From Akkermansiaceae bacterium UBA1518 (lineage in GTDB: Bacteria; Verrucomicrobiota; Verrucomicrobiia; Verrucomicrobiales; Akkermansiaceae): a stretch of 14,578 nucleotides of DNA. Positions 8,985 to 14,578 of this stretch are shown one piece after another (positions within the stretch are counted from its first letter, which is position 1; every line of letters starts with the position of its first letter). A program made the position numbers and the translations under genes. Where the stretch lies: positions 22,153 through 36,730 of the forward strand of contig DCQM01000085.1 in NCBI GenBank assembly GCA_002323895.1, read 5' to 3'. The notes under the pieces are model-generated. The model was not told where the DNA came from. It made no database searches and saw nothing but the letters and a program-made list of their open reading frames with translations.

Positions 8985-9628
8985 GCATCACCGCCACCCC
9001 CACCATCGTTCTTGGTGAAAAGACTGACCTGCTCTAGCTCAAGAGCAAGGTCAACACTGTTCACTGTGACCGAAGCAGGCACTTCAAGAACGGTCGGTGA
9101 AAAGCTCAGAATTCCTTGGATCCCGGCATCGACTAATTCATTGGTAACCTCTTGAGCGTGCGCTGCAGGCACCGAAAGAACCGCCAGCTTAACCTTGTTT
9201 TCTCTAATAAAAGTCGGCATCCCGTCAACATGATGGACCGGGACATTTATCCCCCGAAGAGTCACAGCTTCAGGAACAGCGTCGAATGCTGCAACTGGTT
9301 CAAACCCCTCTTTTTTAAAGCCATCATACCGGAGCAGCGCCGCTCCGAGATTACCAACCCCGACTAAAATCACCGGCTGCAATTGCTCCCGGCCCAAAAC
9401 CACACGAATCGCCTCGGCAAGTTCAATAACCGGATATCCCAGCCCTCGAGTGCCAAAAGTCCCGAGATACCCTAAGTCACGGCGGAGCTGGGCTGGATTC
9501 ACACCAGCCGCCTTGGCTAGACTTGATGAACTCACAGTCTCAATCGAATTATCCTCCAATCGTCCTAGACAACGATGGTAGATCGAAAGTCGATAGATGG
9601 TTTTTCCAGGAATCTTCGGCTTTTCCAC
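8969..9628 (-). CDS. rex: Redox-sensing transcriptional repressor Rex
   Basis: 219 residues, close to the usual length of about 210. The N-terminal winged helix carries the family signature QLRRDLGYLGTFGTRGLGY (47-65). The Rossmann domain has GVGNLG (90-95) for dinucleotide binding and an acidic residue, D116 in AAFD, at the end of the second strand where NAD(H) ribose is bound. The C-terminal helix LALELEQVSLF (194-204) fits the swapped helix of Rex dimers. It is followed by an unusual Gly-rich tail with five consecutive glycines. Rex represses genes of fermentation and respiration when NADH/NAD+ is low and leaves DNA when NADH is high. The start codon is GTG. It converges on the haem-protein operon with only 3 bp between stops and diverges from ptsH across a 322-bp region. 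Family identity is clear; its targets here are not known. Confidence 0.95.
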   Translation of the reverse strand: MEKPKIPGKTIYRLSIYHRCLGRLEDNSIETVSSSSLAKAAGVNPAQLRRDLGYLGTFGTRGLGYPVIELAEAIRVVLGREQLQPVILVGVGNLGAALLRYDGFKKEGFEPVAAFDAVPEAVTLRGINVPVHHVDGMPTFIRENKVKLAVLSVPAAHAQEVTNELVDAGIQGILSFSPTVLEVPASVTVNSVDLALELEQVSLFTKNDGGGGGDAASIS

Positions 9629-9634
9629 GACTAG

Positions 9635-9663
9635 ATTTTTCGTTTATCGCGAACGAAAGTCAA
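9635..9663 (-). promoter_or_regulatory. Candidate rex promoter with inverted repeat in the spacer
   Basis: On the minus strand TTGACT (complement of 9658-9663) could be a -35 box, 17 bp from AAAAAT (complement of 9635-9640), a weak -10 box. The spacer is almost wholly occupied by a perfect inverted repeat, TTTCGTT-N7-AACGAAA (9638-9658), a classic place for a repressor operator. Transcription would start at or very near the GTG codon, implying a leaderless or nearly leaderless message. The repeat does not match the well-known Rex consensus TTGTGAA-N4-TTCACAA, so ownership by Rex is an inference from position only. Confidence 0.4.
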
Positions 9664-9812
9664 GCTGATGGAATAAGCAATATCTGACAATCTTTCACCC
9701 CCACAAAACACCAATTTTCAATATATCTGTCTTATCCAGCGAATTCCAACCAAAAGAACATGACCTCAATGAACCTACCAATAACTTCTATCAACTTACT
9801 TATTTAGAGGCT

Positions 9813-9861
9813 TCAGCCCTGAGGTTCCCTTGCAAGAAAACCCCATCAGTCCTCAGGCTGA
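9813..9861 (+). promoter_or_regulatory. Imperfect stem-loop upstream of ptsH
   Basis: TCAGCCCTGAGG (9813-9824) pairs with CCTCAGGCTGA (9851-9861), giving an 11-bp stem with a single bulged C. The 26-nt loop contains the small palindrome CTTGCAAG (9829-9836). No T-run follows, so it is unlikely to be a simple terminator. It could be a structured 5' leader of the ptsH transcript or a long operator-like palindrome. It ends 89 bases before the preferred ptsH start. Confidence 0.35.
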
Positions 9862-9950
9862 CGATCGGCATCAAGAGATTTCATTGTGAAATATTTATCT
9901 TTGCGAGGGTGATTTCGGAATACAGAATGGCTATGTCACCAGACGTATTT

Positions 9951-10226
9951 ATGCCCCGTAAAGATTTTACCATCACCAATCAACTTGGAATCCATGCCCG
10001 GCCCGCCGCACAATTCGTAAAAATCGCGAACAGTTTTCCATGCGATATTCGCGTGGAAAAGGACGATGATGAGGTCGATGGAAAGAGTATTCTTGGGCTG
10101 ATGATGCTAGCTGCGGGGCATGGTTCAGTGATCTCCATAATTACTGAAGGTGACCAAGAGTCCGAGGCTCTTACTGCTCTCGGGGATTTAATCGAAAGAG
10201 ATTTTGAGGAAAACGTAACGGCTTAG
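9951..10226 (+). CDS. ptsH: Phosphocarrier protein HPr
   Basis: HPr receives phosphate from enzyme I on a histidine and passes it to PTS proteins or regulatory targets in the cytoplasm. From the ATG at 9951 the protein is 91 residues, the usual HPr size. It places the active-site histidine exactly at His15 (GIHARPAA, 13-20) and the regulatory serine exactly at Ser46 (GKSILGLMM, 44-52), matching Bacillus numbering. That match decides the start over the in-frame GTG at 9909 and ATGs at 9927 and 9933, which would add 14, 8 or 6 residues. No clear Shine-Dalgarno precedes any of them. Ser46 within KSI is the kind of site recognised by HPr kinase/phosphorylase, so a regulatory role is plausible. 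Enzyme I follows after 69 bp on the same strand, and the two are probably cotranscribed. No permease gene is present here. Confidence 0.93.
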   Translation: MPRKDFTITNQLGIHARPAAQFVKIANSFPCDIRVEKDDDEVDGKSILGLMMLAAGHGSVISIITEGDQESEALTALGDLIERDFEENVTA

Positions 10227-10295
10227 TGTCGGGTTCCCTTCCATTTGCTTGTGATTGACCGAACGAGTTGAAATCGTCAGGCTCCTTTCCAGTAA

Positions 10296-12062
10296 ATGGC
10301 GGAAGGATCACCAAAAGAGAAAATATTTTGCGGTACCCCTGCGTCCCGTGGAATCGCTTTTGGTCCAGTTCATGTCGCCGCCCGAGGTTTTTCCGCCCCA
10401 AATGTTTACGAGATTCCGGAAGATGAGCTCCAACTCGAAAAGGAGCGGCTTGCAACCGCCTTTGATATCACGAGACAGCAGCTCGCAAGCCTGAAAACTA
10501 AGATTGATGAAGTCGCTGGTGGCGATGAGGGCTTGGTTTTCGAAGCTCACAGCATGGTTCTCGACGATCCGAGCCTGCAAAAAAAAGTTGCGCTCGCCAT
10601 TGAAAATCGAAAGCAAAATGCCGAATATTGTTTTTATGCGGTGATGCAGACAGCCCTAGAGGCGATGCGCCGCATCTCCGACCCCTACCTCCGTGAAAGA
10701 ACTATCGACATCGAAGATGTCTCACAGCGAGTGCTTAGAAATTTCGAAGCTGCAACCAATATCGTCGGCCTAGATCACCAGCACCTATTCGCCGCTTATG
10801 ATTTAACCCCGTCGGACACCGCATCAATCGACCGCAGCAAATTGCTTGGTTTCGTAACGGAGGAAGGAAGCGCGAATTCGCACACAGCAATTCTTGCACG
10901 GGCCTTGGGTATTCCCGCGATTGTCGGACTAGGGAAAGTGATTGTTGAAATCACGGCTCTCGCCCCCGCGATTGTAGATGGATACAGCGGGAAGTTTATC
11001 GTGCATCCTTCGGAGGAGACTACCCGCCATTATCGTTCCCTCGCTAATCGAAAGCGGGAACAACGCAAAGCACTCGAGGCACTTCGCGATCAGGAAAGCA
11101 CGACTAAGGACGGCCGACATATCACTCTATCAGCAAATATCGAATTCACCCACGAACTCGATCTTGTTCAAGACAACCGAGCAGAAGGCGTCGGTCTTTT
11201 TCGAACTGAGTTTTTCCTCCTTGAAACCGGGCATTCCCCGACTGAAGAAGAACAAACAGAAATCTACATCGAGCTGGCAAAACGAACAGGTTCCCAGCCT
11301 GCAATCATTCGCACACTCGACTCCGGGGGAGATAAGCTGTCTACCGAACCTCTCATCGAACCCGAACCCAACCCATTCCTAGGTTGGCGGGGCATTCGGG
11401 TCTCACTAGATCGGCCTGACTTTTTTAAAGAACAACTTCGAGCCATTCTTCGCGCGAGTGCTCACGGTAAAATCGGCATGATGTTTCCTTTTATTTCCGG
11501 CATTAGCGAAACTCGACGTTGTCAGAGCCTTGTCAAAGAGTGCATGGCCGAACTGGAGACCGAAGGATGCAGGTTCGATGCCAATCTTGAAATTGGAGCG
11601 ATGATCGAAATCCCATCAGCTGTTCTAGTAGCAGATGAGATCGCCAAAGAAGTCGATTTTTTCTCGATTGGCACGAATGATCTAATCCAATACACCGTGG
11701 CGGTCGACCGTATCAATAATCGCGTTGCCAAGCTTTACCGTTCCACCCACCCCGCCGTCATACGACTGATCAAGATGACCACTGACGCAGCTTCTCGTGC
11801 CGGCATCTGGACTGGGATTTGCGGAGAAATGGCTGCAGATCTGAGTCTTATCCCTTTACTTGTGGGGCTTGACATAGACGAGCTATCGGTCGGACCTCAT
11901 GAGATTGCTCCTGTCCGAAAGGCTCTCTTATCCCTAGATTTTGGTGAATGTAAGGCACTCGCCGAGGAAGCCCTCTCGATGCCAACCAGTGCCGAGATTT
12001 ACAAGCTTAGTCATCAAGCAGCAAGAGCCGCGTATCCCGATTTATTCGATGATAATGGGTAA
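10296..12062 (+). CDS. ptsI: PTS enzyme I (phosphoenolpyruvate-protein phosphotransferase)
   Basis: This cytoplasmic enzyme transfers phosphate from phosphoenolpyruvate to HPr. At 588 residues it has normal length. The N-terminal part begins with GTPASRGIAFGPVHV (13-27), then the HPr-binding helical region, then the swivelling domain with GSANSHTAILARALGIPAIVG, where His196 is the phosphorylated residue. The C-terminal barrel has GLFRTEFF (Arg303), RTLDSGGDK (Arg339), GTNDLIQY (Asn461-Asp462), AVDR (Arg472) and GICGEMA (Cys509). All of these sit at a constant +7 offset from the E. coli residues (His189, Arg296, Arg332, Asp455, Arg465, Cys502), so the enzyme should be active. The ATG at 10296 lies 69 bp after ptsH; no Shine-Dalgarno is evident. 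It converges on the Rrf2 gene, with 10 bp between stop codons. Confidence 0.96.
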   Translation: MAEGSPKEKIFCGTPASRGIAFGPVHVAARGFSAPNVYEIPEDELQLEKERLATAFDITRQQLASLKTKIDEVAGGDEGLVFEAHSMVLDDPSLQKKVALAIENRKQNAEYCFYAVMQTALEAMRRISDPYLRERTIDIEDVSQRVLRNFEAATNIVGLDHQHLFAAYDLTPSDTASIDRSKLLGFVTEEGSANSHTAILARALGIPAIVGLGKVIVEITALAPAIVDGYSGKFIVHPSEETTRHYRSLANRKREQRKALEALRDQESTTKDGRHITLSANIEFTHELDLVQDNRAEGVGLFRTEFFLLETGHSPTEEEQTEIYIELAKRTGSQPAIIRTLDSGGDKLSTEPLIEPEPNPFLGWRGIRVSLDRPDFFKEQLRAILRASAHGKIGMMFPFISGISETRRCQSLVKECMAELETEGCRFDANLEIGAMIEIPSAVLVADEIAKEVDFFSIGTNDLIQYTVAVDRINNRVAKLYRSTHPAVIRLIKMTTDAASRAGIWTGICGEMAADLSLIPLLVGLDIDELSVGPHEIAPVRKALLSLDFGECKALAEEALSMPTSAEIYKLSHQAARAAYPDLFDDNG

Positions 12063-12072
12063 GATTTTCTTA

Positions 12073-12483
12073 CTAAATATAAAACATCGGCTCATCCTCC
12101 GCGGCCAACGTTTCAAGGGTATTCTCAGCTAAAATCTGCCGACTGCTTTCTTGGACGCTCTCCCAGAGATTTTTCACAGCCACTCCGGACTCTCCGATTG
12201 GTTCAGGGATCTGCCCGAGTGCTTCTGGTTCTAAAGCCTCCACAATTCTGAGAAGGCTAATATCCGCTGGGGGCTCAATGAGCTTCCACCCCCCGGTTTT
12301 ACCACGCCGACTGGTGACCACTCCGGTTCTTTTTAGCTCATGTAGGATTTGAGCTAAAAAACTAGATGGTATCCCTTCGCTCTCTGCAATATCGTCTGCA
12401 CGAGTAACCGATTGACCATCGTGCTTTTTTGCCAGATGAACAACTGCGCGACTTGCATAATCTAATTTCTGCGAAATCCTCAC
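12073..12483 (-). CDS. Rrf2-family transcriptional regulator without cysteines (CymR-like)
   Basis: This 136-residue protein is an Rrf2 winged helix-turn-helix regulator. It begins RISQKLDYASRAVVHLA, has the recognition region EGIPSSFLAQILHELKRTGVV (about 35-55) and the wing SRRGKTGGWKL (58-68), and continues with a dimerisation helix. Length and layout are typical of the family. It contains no cysteine at all, so it cannot bind an Fe-S cluster through the three-Cys motif of IscR or NsrR. In this it resembles CymR, the Bacillus/Staphylococcus repressor of cysteine metabolism. Its start (GTG at 12483) lies 2 nt from that of the divergent cysE, which supports a cysteine or sulfur role. That role is inferred from residues and context; another Rrf2 subgroup is possible. 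Confidence 0.9.
   Translation of the reverse strand: MRISQKLDYASRAVVHLAKKHDGQSVTRADDIAESEGIPSSFLAQILHELKRTGVVTSRRGKTGGWKLIEPPADISLLRIVEALEPEALGQIPEPIGESGVAVKNLWESVQESSRQILAENTLETLAAEDEPMFYI
12453..12461 (+). promoter_or_regulatory. Possible -10 region for cysE inside the Rrf2 gene
   Basis: TTGCATAAT at 12453-12461 contains CATAAT, one base from the -10 consensus, 24 bases before the cysE ATG. No good -35 box is present at 16-18 bp; TTGCCA at 12429-12434 is too far (21 bp). Because the divergent start codons are only 2 nt apart, any cysE promoter must lie within the Rrf2 coding sequence, as this one does. Confidence 0.25.
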
Positions 12484-12485
12484 TG

Positions 12486-13343
12486 ATGAAAGGAAACCAC
12501 ACCACGCCCCAAAACACCATCTCTAAGAGTAATCTCTTGTGTGTCGAGGGAAAACCAGAACTCGATTTAGTTTGGAAAAAGATCCAAGACGAAGCTCGCC
12601 AGATCTCGAGCTCTGAGCACCGCCTTACGGCACTCATGGAAGACATTTTTATTTCGCGGAATTCCATAGCCTGCTCTGTTGCGGCCCGCCTTTCGCGTAA
12701 ACTAGCCCGGGAAGACATGACACGAGATGAACTTCTTCCCTTATTGGAGGAAATCCTAGTCGACCACCCAGAGCTCGTATCAAGTATGGTATCCGACTTG
12801 ATTGCAATCAATGAAAGGGATCCAGCCTGTCATTCTTTGACTCAGCCGCTCCTTTATTACAAAGGTTTCCTCGCACTAGCGACTTATCGCCTGGGACATC
12901 GAATGTGGAAAAATAACCGACACGATCTGGCCTACTACTTCCAAAGCCTCGCTTCAGAGGTTTTCGGAGTTGATATCCACCCAGCCGCTCAGTTGGGCTG
13001 CGGTATCTTCCTCGATCATGCCACTAGCGTCGTAATTGGAGAAACTTCCATTGTTGAGGATAATGTATCGATTTTACACGAAGTCACACTTGGCGGAACT
13101 GGAAAAACATCGGGAAATCGGCACCCCCTTATCCGCTCGGACGTGATGATCGGCTCCGGAGCCAAGATTCTTGGTCCCGTTGAAATTGGCAAAGGTGCCA
13201 AAATCGGGGCTGGAAGTGTGGTCCTCGATGACGTAGCCCCGCACAAGACAGTCGCTGGAGTTCCCGCCATTGTCGTTGGAACCAGCCCCTCTGAAAACCC
13301 TGCTGAAGCGATGGATCAGAGCCTTTCATGCTCAAGAATCTAG
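12486..13343 (+). CDS. cysE: Serine O-acetyltransferase (CysE)
   Basis: CysE acetylates L-serine with acetyl-CoA to O-acetylserine, the first step of cysteine synthesis. The 285-residue protein aligns along its whole length with E. coli CysE (273 residues): an N-terminal helical domain (ELDLVWKKIQDEAR, about 25-38), the RDPA segment with Asp112, then the left-handed beta-helix of hexapeptide repeats with FLDHATS (Asp177, His178), VTLGGTGKTSGNRHP (His213) and KIGAGSVVL. These match E. coli Asp92, Asp157, His158 and His193. The C-terminus keeps MDQ and ends in Ile, the residue that inserts into the CysK active site in the cysteine synthase complex. The ATG at 12486 is preferred. The frame is open further upstream, and a TTG at 12537 would leave a normal divergent gap and remove a non-conserved leader. 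Confidence 0.95.
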   Translation: MKGNHTTPQNTISKSNLLCVEGKPELDLVWKKIQDEARQISSSEHRLTALMEDIFISRNSIACSVAARLSRKLAREDMTRDELLPLLEEILVDHPELVSSMVSDLIAINERDPACHSLTQPLLYYKGFLALATYRLGHRMWKNNRHDLAYYFQSLASEVFGVDIHPAAQLGCGIFLDHATSVVIGETSIVEDNVSILHEVTLGGTGKTSGNRHPLIRSDVMIGSGAKILGPVEIGKGAKIGAGSVVLDDVAPHKTVAGVPAIVVGTSPSENPAEAMDQSLSCSRI

Positions 13344-13433
13344 ACTAGTGATCTTGGGTGCTTGCCAAGTCATCCGTTTGTCGCTTGATTACTGAAAACC
13401 ACCTACCAAAACACCTACCCACACACCAAGATC
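13344..13433 (+). promoter_or_regulatory. cysE to TPR-gene spacer with weak signals
   Basis: This 90-bp gap contains the short inverted repeat CTTGG-N7-CCAAG (13353-13369), which has no T-run. A weak promoter-like pair is TTGCCA (13362-13367) and TTGATT (13385-13390) at 17-bp spacing. The last 40 bases before the TPR start are rich in A and C, with repeated ACCTACC. Nothing here is strong enough to name a terminator or promoter firmly. Confidence 0.2.
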
Positions 13434-14578
13434 ATGTCAGAAACGAAAGAAATTCGAGAGATCAATGAGGCCGAATTACCATCCGCCCTCAAGGACCACT
13501 GGAAGAATGCCAAAGCCAGTGTTGAAAAAAACAACCACGGATATGCCATCAAATTCCTTCAGGCTATCCTCAAAGAAGAGCCCGGGTTTTTAAATGCCCG
13601 CAAACTAGTCCGCCAAGCCGAGATCATCGAAACCGGCGCAATTCCAGGCGCTGCCAAAAAGGGTCTCTTTGGAACCAGTGGAGGAGGCGGCTCCTTTATA
13701 CGACAGGCCAAGAAAGATTCTGTGGGAGCGCTAATCGCAATCGAGAAGGAACTTGAAAAGGACCCTTTCAATTGTGGTATTAACGAAGCCTTCTATGAGA
13801 TCGCTCTTAACATGAACCTTCTCGATACCGCAGCGTTCGCACTCGAAACTGCCAAAACAGGTAGCCCCGAAAACACCAAGGTTGCTCACAAATTGGCTCA
13901 ATTTTATGTTAATCGCGAAATGCACCTTGATGCCTCCAGAATCTATCGCGAAATCGTAAAGCAGGATCCCGGCGATGGCGAAGCGGTGCGCGGTGAAAAA
14001 GACTGCTCGGCAAAAGCTTCAATGCAGCAGAACCGTATGTCTGAAAATTCTAGTTTCCAAGACATGGTGAAAACTGACGAGGCTGCAGAATTGGAGAAAG
14101 CTTCCCGAACCGCTCTCACTAAAGAACAGTTGGAAGAGCGGGCTGGTGAACTCGCCGCGCAATACGAAGCGGACCCCAACAATCTCCCGGTCGTTAAGCA
14201 GCTCGCCCAAACTTATGAGCAACTTGAGGACTGGAATACCTGTCACTCATTTTACAGTTGGGCCCACGAACTTTCTAACGGGGATGTCGCCTTGCGCGCC
14301 AAGGCCAACGAGATTAAGGACAAGGCCGCTGACCAACACATCAAGGATATTGAGGCAGCTGCCGCTGCTGATCCAAACAACCAAGAGCTGCAGGACCAGC
14401 TGAAAGAGATTCAGCAATCCCGGGTTGTTGAGCGCCTTGGGGAATGCGAGGAGCGAGTGAAACAGAACCCAACAGATCCCAAAATGCGCTACGATCTTGG
14501 TCAGGCTCTTTATGATGCCGGTGACTACAGTGATGCCATTCCACACCTCCAGCAGGCCACTCGTAACCCCCATATTCG
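13434..14578 (+). CDS. TPR-repeat protein, 3' end beyond the window
   Basis: The frame from the ATG at 13434 stays open to the window edge, giving 381 codons without a stop, so the gene is partial at its 3' end. There is no signal peptide; the start MSETKEIREINEAELPSALK suggests a cytoplasmic protein. Helical repeats resemble tetratricopeptide repeats: for example NNHGYAIKFLQAILKEEPGF (about 34-53), DASRIYREIVKQDPGD (about 166-181), NLPVVKQLAQTYEQLEDW, and near the edge MRYDLGQALYDAGDYSDAI followed by PHLQQATRNP. A Gly/Ser-rich segment (GTSGGGGSF, about 80-88) links the first repeat to the rest. The middle is highly charged. TPR proteins are scaffolds; no enzymatic motif is visible and the partner is unknown. 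It follows cysE by 90 bp, so cotranscription is possible but not shown. Confidence 0.85.
   Translation, partial: MSETKEIREINEAELPSALKDHWKNAKASVEKNNHGYAIKFLQAILKEEPGFLNARKLVRQAEIIETGAIPGAAKKGLFGTSGGGGSFIRQAKKDSVGALIAIEKELEKDPFNCGINEAFYEIALNMNLLDTAAFALETAKTGSPENTKVAHKLAQFYVNREMHLDASRIYREIVKQDPGDGEAVRGEKDCSAKASMQQNRMSENSSFQDMVKTDEAAELEKASRTALTKEQLEERAGELAAQYEADPNNLPVVKQLAQTYEQLEDWNTCHSFYSWAHELSNGDVALRAKANEIKDKAADQHIKDIEAAAAADPNNQELQDQLKEIQQSRVVERLGECEERVKQNPTDPKMRYDLGQALYDAGDYSDAIPHLQQATRNPHI

Larger units (their letters stand above)
9629..9950. other. Regulatory intergenic region between rex and ptsH
   Basis: These 322 bases separate the divergent rex and ptsH genes and contain no convincing gene. 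They hold the candidate rex promoter and inverted repeat (9635-9663), an AT-rich stretch (about 9705-9805), an imperfect stem-loop (9813-9861), and a TTGTGAA sequence at 9884-9890 that equals one half of the classical Rex site. I could not identify a convincing -35/-10 pair for ptsH. In-frame alternative starts for ptsH at 9909 (GTG), 9927 and 9933 (ATG) also lie inside. Confidence 0.6.

Noticed and set aside
9629..9908. tRNA, small ORF or CRISPR-like repeats in the rex-ptsH gap.
   Set aside because: No cloverleaf, no regularly spaced repeats and no coding-like frame with a credible start were seen.
12059..12073. GTAAG-ATTTT-CTTAC hairpin at the ptsI/Rrf2 convergent junction as a terminator.
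   Set aside because: Only a 5-bp AT-rich stem with no T-run on either side; kept only as a comparison to the stronger hairpin at 8964-8984.
12362..12811. 149-codon minus-strand ORF across the Rrf2 and cysE starts.
   Set aside because: The translation is low-complexity, Ser/Arg/Cys-rich and typical of antisense shadow; both strands are already explained by recognised genes.
13353..13369. CTTGG-N7-CCAAG after cysE as an intrinsic terminator.
   Set aside because: Five-bp stem, no T-tract, and the downstream gene is on the same strand; could easily be chance.
14247..14573. 108-codon minus-strand ORF with Leu/Val-rich, membrane-like sequence near the right edge.
   Set aside because: The plus strand reads cleanly as TPR repeats to the edge; the hydrophobicity is the usual antisense image of Glu/Lys/Gln-rich helices.

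Overview
The window looks like a chromosomal segment from the Planctomycetes-Verrucomicrobia-Chlamydiae group, most likely Verrucomicrobiota. The first 9 kb hold a set of protein families that is a hallmark of planctomycetes and verrucomicrobia: a Tat-exported DUF1501 protein, a PPC-domain protein, a large PSCyt1/DUF1549/DUF1553 haem protein, and a haem/WD40 protein. The second part carries a Rex repressor, HPr and PTS enzyme I, an Rrf2 regulator and serine acetyltransferase, which reads as a verrucomicrobial rather than a planctomycete neighbourhood. The phylum is inferred from family content, not from a marker gene. I saw no mobile element, CRISPR array, tRNA or rRNA.

Layout. (1) 19-8965, plus strand: four tightly packed genes with junctions of 13 bp, a 4-bp ATGA overlap and 13 bp. 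They read as one operon whose promoter lies left of the window. All four products have export signals. Together they carry four predicted c-type haem sites: CxxCH, Cx4CH and CxxCH in the third protein, and CxxCH in the fourth. (2) 8969-9628, minus: rex, convergent with the operon, with a perfect hairpin covering both stop codons. (3) 9629-9950: a 322-bp regulatory region between rex and ptsH. It holds an inverted repeat inside a candidate rex promoter and a larger imperfect stem-loop. (4) 9951-12062, plus: ptsH (HPr) and ptsI (enzyme I), with no sugar permease in view. (5) 12073-12483, minus: a cysteine-free Rrf2 regulator, whose start codon lies 2 nt from that of the divergent cysE (12486-13343, plus). 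(6) 13434 to the right edge: an open-ended TPR protein.

How the parts fit together. The first operon probably encodes a periplasmic or surface-associated module: an alkaline-phosphatase-fold enzyme of unknown substrate, a beta-rich binding protein and two haem proteins, one with a seven-bladed propeller and a long coiled coil. This is the best candidate for a poorly described system, because the families are common in the phylum but have no established biochemical role. HPr and enzyme I retain every catalytic residue I checked, and HPr also has the regulatory Ser46, so a regulatory PTS is plausible. The Rrf2/cysE pair resembles the logic of CymR, the Rrf2-type cysteine regulator that responds to the CysE product O-acetylserine.
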